NCBI GenBank assembly: GCA_944321365.1
Contig: CALULA010000004.1
Coordinates: forward strand, 1-42,906
Source: an uncultured Paraprevotella sp.
Lineage (GTDB): Bacteria; Bacteroidota; Bacteroidia; Bacteroidales; Bacteroidaceae
Direction of reading: 5' to 3'
DNA length: 42,906 nucleotides
In this document: positions 9,760 through 17,969 of the stretch, piece after piece
How positions within the stretch are numbered: position 1 is the first letter of the stretch
Layout: each line of letters opens with the position of its first letter
Translations under genes and position numbers: made by a program
Notes under the pieces: generated by a model
What the model was told of the DNA's origin: nothing
Databases searched by the model: none
The model's input: the letters and a program-made list of their open reading frames with translations, nothing else

Positions 9760-9796
9760 AAAACCGCCCGCCCGGTGAGAAAGTCCGGGTGGGCGG
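9760..9796 (-). terminator. Terminator of purA
   Basis: A 12-bp GC-rich stem (9764-9775 with 9785-9796, one G-T pair) followed on the minus strand by TTTT. It lies between the convergent TPR gene and purA. A second, weaker hairpin (GTCTAAAT / ATTTAGAC, 9802-9826) stands between it and the purA stop. The plus side has no T run, so it serves mainly the minus strand. Confidence 0.7.
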
Positions 9797-9846
9797 CAGC
9801 TGTCTAAATCAGGGGGTAATTTAGACGTGAAGATTTGATATTCGTT

Positions 9847-11121
9847 TTATTTCTTTCTGATGATGGTTTGTGCACGGTCCGGACCTACGGACAAAATGGT
9901 GATGGGAGTCTCTAATTCTGTTTCCAAAAAGCGGATATAATCCTTGAATGCTTGTGGAAACTGACTTTCGTCCGTCATAGCGGACAAATCCTCTTTCCAG
10001 CCCGGAAGTTCTTTGTAGACGGCTTCGCAGCCTTCTGTCTCAAATGGCATGTCTTCCATCACCACGCCGTCTTTTTTATAAGCCGTGCAGGCTTTAATGG
10101 TATCGAATCCGTCGAGCACATCACTTTTCATCATGATCAGTTGTGTGACACCGTTGATCATGATGGCATATTTCAGAGCCACCAGGTCTATCCACCCGCA
10201 GCGGCGGTTGCGTCCTGTGACAGCTCCGTATTCATGTCCCACTTCGCGCAACGTATCTCCGGTCTGGTCGAACAGTTCCACGGGGAAGGGTCCGGCACCT
10301 ACACGTGTGCTATAGGCTTTGAAAATACCGAAGACTTCACCAATATCGGTCGGACCTACGCCGAGTCCTGTACATACGCCGCCGCTGGTGGTGTTCGAAG
10401 AGCTAACAAAAGGATAGGTGCCATGATCGATGTCGAGCATGGTGCCCTGCGCTCCTTCGGCCAACACGTTCTTGCCTTCTTTCAGATAGCGGTTGATTTC
10501 TATTTCCGTGTCTGTCAGCTGAAAGCCACGCATGTATTCGATGCCCTTCAGCCATTGCGCTTCTTCCTGACTGATGTCGTAGTCCGTATAGTGCAAGTCT
10601 TTCAGGATTTGTTCATGGCGTTTTTTCAGCGTCTGGTATTTTTCCTCAAAACGGTCCAGAATGTCGCCCACGCGCAGCCCGATACGCGCAGCTTTGTCGC
10701 TGTAGGTCGGGCCGATGCCTTTGCCGGTGGTGCCCACTTTGGCCTTTCCTTTGGCTGCTTCGTAGGCACGGTCCAGTACACGGTGCGTCGGCAGGATGAG
10801 GTGTGCCCGTTTGCTGATGTGCAGCCGTCCTTTCAGGTTATAGCCGGCGGCCTCCAGTTCTTGGGCTTCTGCCATGAACAAGTCCGGAGCGATGACACAT
10901 CCGTTGCCGATGATGTTCACCTTGTCTTCCGAAAAAATGCCTGAAGGTATGGAGCGGAGTACGAACTTCTTTCCCTCGAAAATGATGGTGTGTCCGGCGT
11001 TCGGACCGCCTGCAAAGCGGGCCACGACGTCATATCGGGGTGTGAATACGTCCACCACCTTTCCCTTGCCTTCATCTCCGAATACGATGCCCAGCAGGGC
11101 GTCAATTTTTCCTCTTTTCAT
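9847..11121 (-). CDS. purA: Adenylosuccinate synthetase
   Basis: Joins IMP and aspartate using GTP to make adenylosuccinate, the first step from IMP to AMP. The N-terminal phosphate loop GDEGKGK (residues 15-21, catalytic D16) and GGPNAGHT with catalytic H44 are present, as are TGKGIGPTY and GAGPFPVEL. With the ATG at 11121 (MKRGKIDALLG...) the protein has 424 residues, the usual bacterial length. The open frame extends 42 codons further upstream but contains no family sequence and includes the promoter, so the longer start is rejected. A -7 element lies 34 nt upstream of the start codon. It is downstream of the AlkD-like and DPP III genes on the same strand but has its own promoter. Confidence 0.96.
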   Translation of the reverse strand: MKRGKIDALLGIVFGDEGKGKVVDVFTPRYDVVARFAGGPNAGHTIIFEGKKFVLRSIPSGIFSEDKVNIIGNGCVIAPDLFMAEAQELEAAGYNLKGRLHISKRAHLILPTHRVLDRAYEAAKGKAKVGTTGKGIGPTYSDKAARIGLRVGDILDRFEEKYQTLKKRHEQILKDLHYTDYDISQEEAQWLKGIEYMRGFQLTDTEIEINRYLKEGKNVLAEGAQGTMLDIDHGTYPFVSSSNTTSGGVCTGLGVGPTDIGEVFGIFKAYSTRVGAGPFPVELFDQTGDTLREVGHEYGAVTGRNRRCGWIDLVALKYAIMINGVTQLIMMKSDVLDGFDTIKACTAYKKDGVVMEDMPFETEGCEAVYKELPGWKEDLSAMTDESQFPQAFKDYIRFLETELETPITILSVGPDRAQTIIRKK

Positions 11122-11154
11122 AAATCTAATAAATCTATAGTCTTTCGAGTCGTA

Positions 11155-11162
11155 CAAAGTTA
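11155..11162 (-). promoter_or_regulatory. -7 promoter element of purA
   Basis: On the minus strand TAACTTTG matches TAnnTTTG exactly, with TCTG in place of TTTG about 19 bp upstream. It would start transcription near 11148, giving a short leader. It lies between purA and the upstream AlkD-like gene. Confidence 0.6.
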
Positions 11163-11215
11163 AATCTTTTTTGTGTAAAATCAGAATGAAATGGCTCCTA
11201 TTTTTAGATAATATG

Positions 11216-11818
11216 TCAGAATCCGGCTGTCTGTAGAATTTTCTCACCTTGTCGGAAAGCTGTTTCGTTCAGGTCCTGATACTTTTGCAGAGCCGATAAT
11301 GCCGCACGTCTTACGGCAGGTGTGCCGTGCAGTGCCGTGGCGGTCTGATCAAGAAATTCGTCGGCTGAACGTTCGTTGGGCTGGAGCTTTTGCATGAACA
11401 GGCGGGCCAGGATGAGGAATCCGCACACTTGAAACATCTCGTTTTCCGTGGCAATCCATTCAAACGCTTTCTGTGAGGCGTAGGGCAACCGGCAGAACAG
11501 GTTCTGTACGGTATGTTGCGCAATTTCTGTGTTGGGCATGGTTTCTACCCAGATGTCGGCGATTTCGGGATAGAAAGTCTCGATGGGCTGAATCATGGCG
11601 GCCAGCAGTTTGCATTCTCGTATGTCTTCTTTCCACAGTGCCTGGGCCAGCTGGTGATCTTCGGGCAGTCCGGCGGCGATTTCTCGCAGGCGGGGGATTT
11701 CCACGCCGAAGTTCACTTTGTAGTTCATACCGCTTTCGCGCATGTAGGCCGATGCCACTCCGTTCATGGAGAGGCGTAGTTCTGTTTTTATTTTTCTGAG
11801 TGTTTCTTTTAGTTCCAT
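11216..11818 (-). CDS. AlkD-like (DNA alkylation repair family) HEAT-repeat protein
   Basis: A 200-residue protein resembling the DNA alkylation repair enzyme family (Pfam PF08713, AlkD/AlkC-like HEAT solenoids), mainly through GVEIPRLREIA near the N-terminus, LWKEDIRECKLLAAMI, and paired helices thereafter. AlkD removes 3- and 7-alkylated purines without base flipping; whether this short relative is active is unknown. The start is ATG 11818; a TTG two codons upstream is less likely. The DPP III stop (11821-11823) lies 2 nt before this start, so the two are translationally coupled. A longer relative is encoded at 24129-24857. Confidence 0.7.
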   Translation of the reverse strand: MELKETLRKIKTELRLSMNGVASAYMRESGMNYKVNFGVEIPRLREIAAGLPEDHQLAQALWKEDIRECKLLAAMIQPIETFYPEIADIWVETMPNTEIAQHTVQNLFCRLPYASQKAFEWIATENEMFQVCGFLILARLFMQKLQPNERSADEFLDQTATALHGTPAVRRAALSALQKYQDLNETAFRQGEKILQTAGF

Positions 11819-11820
11819 GG

Positions 11821-13800
11821 TCAATCGTTTACGTAAGGCAGGGTCGCGTAATCGTGGCTGTAGCGTAACATCTGTGCATCGTATGCTTCATCATAGCTTA
11901 CTTTGACGTCTGTGATCTGCTGATGCTCGTCATACACGGGGGTGTATACGGGATTGATGAAACCTTTGTAGGGCGAGAGATGCAAGGCGCGGTAGCGTGT
12001 CAGGACTTCTTCATGCAGTTCCCGGTCAATCTGTATGCCATAACGTTCCACCAGATTTCGGGCGGCTTCATAGTCACCCTCGCTCTTTATGCGTTGTATT
12101 TCAGCCAGCAGCCGGCCGAATAACACACGCAGTTTGGCATAGTCGTTGATGCGGATGTATGTTTTTCCGTCCTTTCGGACAAATTCGGTCACCTGCTCTG
12201 AGGCTCCTTGTTCAAAGGTCCAGCGGGCGATGAGAGCACGGTTGCGCATGTGGGCCTCTTCGATGTTCTTGCCAGGTTCGATACGTACCATCTGGGTGAG
12301 TAAGCCGTTCATCATGTAGCTGTAGTATTGGGCTTTGTAGGCTTGTCCGTCAGGCGTCAGTCCCAGTTCTGTCAGTTTGGGATCGGCTATGTAATACAGT
12401 CCGAACAGGTCGGCACGCGCTTCCTCTATGGTGGCACCATAAGCCTTCAGCGCGTCCGGGTCAACGCCGGGCAGCAGTCGGCCACTGCCATGTCCGAGAC
12501 ATTCATGCAGGTCGGTATGCAGGTCGTCACAGTCGTCTTGATAACGGTCCAGCAGTTGCCGGGTTTCATCGTCGATGACAAATTCCTGTTGGAATCCGTT
12601 GCCGTGTGCGGCTTTATTGTAGGCGTCGGTCAGGTTGCCGATTGTGACGCTTTTGCTCCCGTATTCGGCACGGACCCAGTTTGAATTGGGCAGATTGATT
12701 CCGATGGCCGATGCCGGATAGAGGTCGCCGCCCAGGATGGCTGCTTTAATGACTTTGGCCGATACGCCTTTGCAGTGTTCTTTCTTGAAGCGCGGTTCCA
12801 CCGGTGAGTGGCGTTCAAACCATTGTGCATTGGCACTGAGTTTTTCTGTCCGCTCTGTAGCCTTCAGGTCTTTGAAGTTGACATATCCCTCCCAACTGGC
12901 TTTTAGTCCTAACGGGTCACCATAGGTTTCCGTGAATCCGTTGGTAAAGTCTACCAGTGCTTCGGTTTCCTGTACCCACAGTATCGTGTATTCATCGAAC
13001 GTTTTCAGGTCTCCGGTGCGATAAAAATCGACAAGTTTGCGGATAACTGCCGCTTGTTTCTCATTTTCTGCCACAGTCGCCGCTTTCTCTAACCAATAGA
13101 TGATGCGGTCTATGGCCGCTCCGTAGAGTCCGCCCGACTTCCATACCTTTTCTCTTAGTCGTCCATGACTTTTCACCAGTCGGCTGTTCATGCCATACAT
13201 GACGGGGTGAGGGTCATGGCTCTTTTTGCAGCGGCTGTAGAACTCTTCTGCTTCGGCCTGTGTCACTTCTTCGGCATAGTAATTGCAGGCTGAAGTCTGT
13301 ATGAGGTCTTCTCCGTCTGCCTGGTTCACTCTTTTGGGCATGATGTCCGGGCGGAAGATGACAGGGATGAGCAGGTCGCACAGCTCATCCACGCTTTGTC
13401 CGTTCTCCAGAGGCAGTTCGTCTGCGGGCAGCTGTTTCACGGCTGTGCGGAAGAACTGTTCGCTGAATCCCGGTATGAATTTTTCACAACCGTAGTGGTG
13501 ATGTATGCCGTTGGAGAACCACACACGCTTCATGTAGATGCAGAAGGCTTTGAATTCCTCATCTTCACGATTGCCGCAGTAATGCGTGTATAGTGTTTCC
13601 AAGGTCTTGCGTATGCGCAGATTGTATTTCCCGTTCTGGTCCCAGAGGATGTCGCGTCCTGTCAGTGCGGCTTCCGACAGGAAATAGACCAGTTTTTTCT
13701 GCTGTAGTGTCAGCTGTTCAAAACCATCTACGCGGTAACGCAACATCTGCAAGTCGGCGAACTGTTCATCGGTATAAGAAAAAACTTTTGTCTCTATCAT
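11821..13800 (-). CDS. Dipeptidyl peptidase III (M49), cytoplasmic form
   Basis: A 659-residue zinc metallopeptidase of family M49. The diagnostic zinc motif HECLGH is at residues 432-437, with the third ligand in EEARAD (E460). DPP III removes dipeptides from the N-terminus of oligopeptides. The sequence begins MIETKVFSYTDEQFADL with no signal peptide, so this form should stay in the cytoplasm and probably finishes peptide degradation. Bacteroides relatives are sometimes mislabelled dihydrofolate reductase; nothing here resembles that enzyme. The start codon lies just 13 nt beyond the T run of an intrinsic terminator, and the AlkD-like gene follows after 2 nt. Confidence 0.92.
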   Translation of the reverse strand: MIETKVFSYTDEQFADLQMLRYRVDGFEQLTLQQKKLVYFLSEAALTGRDILWDQNGKYNLRIRKTLETLYTHYCGNREDEEFKAFCIYMKRVWFSNGIHHHYGCEKFIPGFSEQFFRTAVKQLPADELPLENGQSVDELCDLLIPVIFRPDIMPKRVNQADGEDLIQTSACNYYAEEVTQAEAEEFYSRCKKSHDPHPVMYGMNSRLVKSHGRLREKVWKSGGLYGAAIDRIIYWLEKAATVAENEKQAAVIRKLVDFYRTGDLKTFDEYTILWVQETEALVDFTNGFTETYGDPLGLKASWEGYVNFKDLKATERTEKLSANAQWFERHSPVEPRFKKEHCKGVSAKVIKAAILGGDLYPASAIGINLPNSNWVRAEYGSKSVTIGNLTDAYNKAAHGNGFQQEFVIDDETRQLLDRYQDDCDDLHTDLHECLGHGSGRLLPGVDPDALKAYGATIEEARADLFGLYYIADPKLTELGLTPDGQAYKAQYYSYMMNGLLTQMVRIEPGKNIEEAHMRNRALIARWTFEQGASEQVTEFVRKDGKTYIRINDYAKLRVLFGRLLAEIQRIKSEGDYEAARNLVERYGIQIDRELHEEVLTRYRALHLSPYKGFINPVYTPVYDEHQQITDVKVSYDEAYDAQMLRYSHDYATLPYVND

Positions 13801-13811
13801 TTTATATAATC

Positions 13812-13847
13812 AAAAAAAAGGGATATATCGCATGGATGTATCCCTTT
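13812..13847 (-). terminator. Intrinsic terminator between the AraC-type gene and DPP III
   Basis: Read on the minus strand: 9-bp stem AAAGGGATA / TATCCCTTT (13847-13839 with 13825-13817), 13-nt loop, then eight T (plus-strand A run 13812-13819). It lies 18 nt after the stop of the small AraC-type gene and ends 11 nt before the DPP III ATG. No TAnnTTTG promoter fits between the hairpin and the ATG, so it may act as a partial terminator or attenuator for DPP III. Confidence 0.75.
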
Positions 13848-13865
13848 ATCGGTTGTTGAAATGGC

Positions 13866-14303
13866 TTATCCTTTTATTGTCTCTTTCTCTTTGGCAAGAT
13901 GCTCCATGCGGTAACTGCGGGGAGTTACGCCCAAAATCTTATAGAAGGCGGCATAGAAGGACTGGCGGTTTGCGAAACCCACCAAAGCGGATATTTCTTC
14001 CATCGTCTTGTCAAGAAAACGTTTGTCGGTCAGAAGATACTGCGCGTCCTTAATGCGGTATTCGTTGACCAGGCTGGAGTAGTTCTGGTGAAAACGTATG
14101 TTCACCACGGCACTGATGTAGCGTGTGTTCGTATTAAGCTCCTCGGCCAGCTTCTTTGCGGAGTAATTAGGGTCACGGTATTTCTTGTCCACGACGAACA
14201 CCTTTAGGATTTTTTCATACAGCTCATCTACCAGTTCTGCTCTGACCAGCGAACGGTAGGCTGCGTTTTTCTCTTTTTTCTCAGTTAAATTATACTTTCC
14301 CAT
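13866..14303 (-). CDS. Stand-alone AraC-type DNA-binding protein
   Basis: A 145-residue protein made up almost wholly of an AraC/XylS helix-turn-helix domain: the first helix-turn-helix is around AKKLAEELNTNTRYISAVVN, the second around MEEISALVGFANRQSFYAAF, followed by the conserved end KILGVTPRSYR. No effector or receiver domain is present; about 45 N-terminal residues are charged and helical. Such minimal regulators are common in Bacteroides. It is divergent from recQ and precedes DPP III. Its targets may include the shared upstream region, which holds an inverted repeat. Confidence 0.88.
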   Translation of the reverse strand: MGKYNLTEKKEKNAAYRSLVRAELVDELYEKILKVFVVDKKYRDPNYSAKKLAEELNTNTRYISAVVNIRFHQNYSSLVNEYRIKDAQYLLTDKRFLDKTMEEISALVGFANRQSFYAAFYKILGVTPRSYRMEHLAKEKETIKG

Positions 14304-14410
14304 ACTTCATTAAAATATTCAATAAAAATAATCATGTCCTGTTTACCTTTCCCCAAGGATATGATTACCCCCTTGTATGATTCTTTCCCCTGCAAAAATC
14401 GTTTTTTTTT

Positions 14411-14424
14411 CTTGTACATACAAG
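14411..14424. promoter_or_regulatory. Candidate operator between AraC-type gene and recQ
   Basis: Perfect inverted repeat CTTGTA-CA-TACAAG in the 194-bp divergent gap, 30 bp upstream of the recQ -7 element. Position and symmetry suit an operator, but AraC proteins usually bind direct repeats, so the binder is unknown. Confidence 0.35.
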
Positions 14425-14453
14425 CTTATTCAATTAAAAAAATAAAAAAGGAG

Positions 14454-14461
14454 TATCTTTG
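14454..14461 (+). promoter_or_regulatory. -7 promoter element of recQ
   Basis: TATCTTTG matches TAnnTTTG exactly; the -33 region is A/T-rich without a clear TTTG. The start codon is 36 nt downstream. Confidence 0.6.
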
Positions 14462-14497
14462 TACCGTTTTTGTCTTTATGGCCCGTTCTGAATAAAT

Positions 14498-16333
14498 ATG
14501 CAGAGTATATTAAAACGTTATTTTGGTTTTTCTGCTTTCCGTCCGTTGCAACAGAACATCATCGGCAAGGTGCTGGAGGGGCGTGATGTTCTGGTCCTGA
14601 TGCCGACCGGCGGTGGAAAGAGTTTATGTTATCAGGTGCCTGCTTTGATGCTGGAGGGAACGACGATTGTGGTTTCTCCTTTGATTTCTTTGATGAAGGA
14701 CCAGGTGGAAGGTTTGTTGTCCAATGGCATTCCGGCTGCGGCTTTAAACAGCATGAATGATGAGGCTGAAAATGTGAAAGTGCGCTCGGCCTGTTTGCGT
14801 GGTGAGTTGAAGCTGCTTTATATCTCACCGGAACGGTTGATGGCGGAGATACCTTATTTAATAAAGGACATGAAAGTGGCCTTGTTTGCTGTCGATGAGG
14901 CGCATTGTATTTCGCAGTGGGGGCATGATTTCCGTCCGGAGTATGCCCAATTGGGGCTGTTGCGTGAGAATTTTCCGCATGTTCCGATAATTGCTTTGAC
15001 AGCCACGGCCGACCGGCTGACGCGTGAGGATATTTTGCGGCAGCTGCGCATGAGAGAGCCGGAAGTGTTCGTTTCTTCTTTTGACCGTCCCAATCTTAGT
15101 CTGGAAGTGAGACGGGGATACCGGCAAAGAGATAAGGACAGTGCCATTCTGGCTTTGATTGCCCGCCATCCGAATGATAGCGGCATTATCTACTGCATGA
15201 GTAAGAAAACGACAGAACGTGTGGCCGGAATGCTTGGTGAGCACGGTATTGTGGCCGTTGCTTATCATGCGGGATTGCCGGCAGACGAGCGGGAGCGGGC
15301 GCAGAATGATTTTATTCATGACCGTGTGCAGGTCGTATGTGCGACTGTGGCTTTCGGCATGGGGATAGACAAATCAAATGTCCGTTTTGTCATTCATTAC
15401 AATCTGCCGAAAAGCATAGAGGCTTTTTATCAGGAGATTGGCCGTGCCGGACGTGATGGCTTGCCTTCGGAGACGGTCTTGTTTTATTCGTTAGGTGACT
15501 TGGTGCAGCTTTCCCGGTTTGCTCAAGAGAGCGGACAGCAGGAAATCAATATGGAAAAGTTGCGGCGTATGCAGGAGTATGCCGAGTCTGATGTATGCCG
15601 CCGCCGCATTCTGTTGAACTATTTCGGAGAGACGGTCGACCATGATTGCGGTAACTGCGATGTCTGTCGCAACCCGCCGCAGCGTTTCGATGGAACTGTC
15701 CTTTCGCAGAAAGCGTTGAGTGCCATTGTGCGGGCGGATGAGCAGGTCAGTGCAAGAACGCTGACGGATATCCTGCGCGGCAGTTTCACCTCGGAAGTGT
15801 TGAAGGGGCGGTATGACACGTTGAAGACTTTCGGGGCCGGGCGTGACGTGCCGGCCCGCGACTGGCAGGATTACCTGATGCAGATGCTGCAGAACGGGCT
15901 TTTTGAGGTAGCTTATGACGAGGGCAACCATCTGAAGCTGACAGACAGGGGCAGGCAGGTGCTGTTTCAGGGAAAGGGCGTGTCGTTTGCCGTAGTACGC
16001 CATGAAGAGAAAACCCGTCGGCGGGGCCGCAGCGATGCCGTCCGCCCGGTTGCGGCGGAGCTTTCCCCGTCCCGTCCGGAAGCGGTGCCGTCGGCCGTGT
16101 CCTCCCGTCGGCAGGAGTTGTTTGAGGCATTGCGTGCCTTGCGTAAACGGCTGGCAGACGCGCAGGGCTTCCCGCCCTATATCGTCATGTCCGACAAGGT
16201 GTTGCAGAACCTGTGTGAGGCCTGTCCCACAACGGTGGAGGCTTTCGGCATGGTGGGCGGCATCGGTGAGTTTAAGAAAGCAAAGTACGGGGAGGATTTT
16301 GTGGAGGTCATCCGGCGTTATGTGGAGGCTTGA
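14498..16333 (+). CDS. recQ: ATP-dependent DNA helicase RecQ
   Basis: A 3'-5' DNA helicase of recombination and replication repair. The order is: Q motif and Walker A TGGGKS (K41), DEAH box (D133-E-A-H) followed by CISQWGHDFRPEY, motif V/VI AFGMGIDKSNVRFVIHYN and EIGRAGRDG, then the zinc-binding C...CGNCDVC segment of the RecQ C-terminal domain, a winged helix, and an HRDC domain in the last 75 residues (LFEALRALRKRLADAQG onward). Length 611 is that of the standard bacterial RecQ. A linker rich in Arg/Pro/Ser precedes HRDC. Own promoter; convergent with the MFS gene across a repeat array. Confidence 0.95.
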   Translation: MQSILKRYFGFSAFRPLQQNIIGKVLEGRDVLVLMPTGGGKSLCYQVPALMLEGTTIVVSPLISLMKDQVEGLLSNGIPAAALNSMNDEAENVKVRSACLRGELKLLYISPERLMAEIPYLIKDMKVALFAVDEAHCISQWGHDFRPEYAQLGLLRENFPHVPIIALTATADRLTREDILRQLRMREPEVFVSSFDRPNLSLEVRRGYRQRDKDSAILALIARHPNDSGIIYCMSKKTTERVAGMLGEHGIVAVAYHAGLPADERERAQNDFIHDRVQVVCATVAFGMGIDKSNVRFVIHYNLPKSIEAFYQEIGRAGRDGLPSETVLFYSLGDLVQLSRFAQESGQQEINMEKLRRMQEYAESDVCRRRILLNYFGETVDHDCGNCDVCRNPPQRFDGTVLSQKALSAIVRADEQVSARTLTDILRGSFTSEVLKGRYDTLKTFGAGRDVPARDWQDYLMQMLQNGLFEVAYDEGNHLKLTDRGRQVLFQGKGVSFAVVRHEEKTRRRGRSDAVRPVAAELSPSRPEAVPSAVSSRRQELFEALRALRKRLADAQGFPPYIVMSDKVLQNLCEACPTTVEAFGMVGGIGEFKKAKYGEDFVEVIRRYVEA

Positions 16334-16433
16334 CCCGTTCCGAATGGTGCGGGATGTCCGGGCGGACTTTTTGCGGAGAGTGACGGCGGGTACGTCCCTT
16401 GCGGGGTTTTCCCGTATCCATTGACGGGCTTGC

Positions 16434-16543
16434 GGACAAGCGGTGGCGTTCTTGCGGAAGAAATGTTCCGTTCTTGCGGAATATTTTTCTTTCTCTTGCG
16501 GAATACTTTTTGCGGTTGTGCGGGACAGTGTTTTTCTCCTTTC
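16434..16543. repeat. 22-bp phased palindrome array B
   Basis: Five 22-bp units start at 16434, 16456, 16478, 16500 and 16522. They begin GGAC, GGAA, GGAA, GGAA and GGGA, and the first four end TTGC, TTGC, TTGC and GTGC. Interiors are unrelated except for T-rich bias. The array lies in the 407-bp convergent gap between recQ and the MFS gene, where no gene or clear terminator is seen. Here the junction is mostly TTGCGGAA rather than TTGCGCAA. Confidence 0.75.
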
Positions 16544-16740
16544 CGGAAAGCCCGTCGGGTGGCGAGGTGGCCGGAAGGGGATGGCGCGTTGTGCGGCAGA
16601 AAAGCCCCGGCTTCCGCATGCCCGCTGATGGTGCATATGGAAGCCGGACAGGGCATGCTGCGTGTACAGTTCATGGGCCAGCCAGGACACGCTGCGCCTT
16701 TGGCCGGACAGTTCCTGACGGATGAGATTGCCGATGTGTC

Positions 16741-17901
16741 CTACATCGCCACGCCGCTTGCCTGATATTTGCGACAGAACGTGGCGGTGGAGATGACACC
16801 GATGACGACAAAGGCTGCTCCTACGAGTGCGGGATAGTTGTAGGGCAGGCCGTAGGTGACAGGGAGTCCGCCGCAGTAAGCTCCTATGGCATTGCCCAGA
16901 TTGAAAGCTACTTGTACAAGTGCGGCTCCCATCATCTCCCCGCCTTTGGAATAGCGCAGCAGGAGCAGTTGCTGCGGGGCGGACACGCCGAACAGGCAAG
17001 CCGTGCAGACACACATCATCAGTACGGCAATGCCCGGATAGGAAGCGAAGAAAAATGTTACCAGCAGTCCGAATATCATGGTCAGTTGTACGCCGAGAAT
17101 CGTTTTGCCGGGCGTATAACGGTCCGCCAGTTTGCCCCCGGCAATGTTGCCTACACACATGCTTCCGCCTGCCATGACCATTAATAATGTAATTTCTGCC
17201 GGACTGAACCCTGCAACCTTGTTCATGAGCGGGCTGATGTAACTGTACCAGCAGAATATGCCTCCGTTGCCGAACATTGTGGTGGCGGTGATGAGCCAGG
17301 GGGCCGCGCTCTTCAGAAAACGGAATTGTCCTTTCAGACCGGTATTGGGAAGTGGGTCCATGTGCGGAATCAGGCGGTAGAGCAGGATGAAAGTCAGTGC
17401 GCCCCACATTCCGTTGAACAGAAAGATAGAACGCCACGACAGCAGTTCGCTTAGCCATGTGCCGGTAGGAACACCGATGAGATTGGCCACAGTCATGCCG
17501 GAACACATCACGGCGATGGCCGATGTGCTCTTGCCGCGGGGAGCCAGACGGTCTGCCACGATGGAGCCAACCCCGAAATAGGCGCCGTGTGGCAGTCCGG
17601 AAATGAAGCGGAACAGAATGCCCAGATGCAGATTGGAGCAAAAAGCCATCAGAAGATTTCCGGTCAGGTAGATGATGATGAGGCCGAGCAGGATGCGGTG
17701 GAGGGCCTGTTTGCGGGCCAGCAGTACTACGGTCGGCGCGCCGACGCATACACCGATGGCATAGGCTGAGATGAGATGTCCGGCTTCCGGGATAGAGCAT
17801 TGCATGGAATGTGCCACGTAGGGCAGGATGCTCATCATGACGAATTCGGCCATGCCAAGGGCGAATGTACCGAAAGCTAAAGCGATTAGACTTTTTTTCA
17901 T
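16741..17901 (-). CDS. Major facilitator superfamily transporter, AraJ/sugar-efflux-like
   Basis: A 386-residue inner-membrane protein with 12 predicted hydrophobic spans and MFS landmarks: GTFALGMAEFVMM in the first helix, the loop after helix 2 (LARKQALHR), and FRFISGLPHGAYFGVGSI in helix 4. The pattern resembles the AraJ/YdhP drug-H+ antiporter branch, which exports sugars or small drugs in exchange for protons; the substrate cannot be read. It follows the amidase gene by about 70 nt on the same strand and may share its transcript. No terminator is evident after it. Confidence 0.85.
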   Translation of the reverse strand: MKKSLIALAFGTFALGMAEFVMMSILPYVAHSMQCSIPEAGHLISAYAIGVCVGAPTVVLLARKQALHRILLGLIIIYLTGNLLMAFCSNLHLGILFRFISGLPHGAYFGVGSIVADRLAPRGKSTSAIAVMCSGMTVANLIGVPTGTWLSELLSWRSIFLFNGMWGALTFILLYRLIPHMDPLPNTGLKGQFRFLKSAAPWLITATTMFGNGGIFCWYSYISPLMNKVAGFSPAEITLLMVMAGGSMCVGNIAGGKLADRYTPGKTILGVQLTMIFGLLVTFFFASYPGIAVLMMCVCTACLFGVSAPQQLLLLRYSKGGEMMGAALVQVAFNLGNAIGAYCGGLPVTYGLPYNYPALVGAAFVVIGVISTATFCRKYQASGVAM

Positions 17902-17969
17902 GTTTACTTGAATCTTTTTACCTTATTATATATAGTCTGTCTGTGTATTCTTGTGCGGGGAGTCCTGCG

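Noticed and set aside
15491..17800. 769-codon open frame on the minus strand
   Set aside because: It runs antisense to recQ and in another frame of the MFS gene, has low-complexity Arg/Pro/His-rich composition and no domain. It is a shadow of GC-rich coding DNA.
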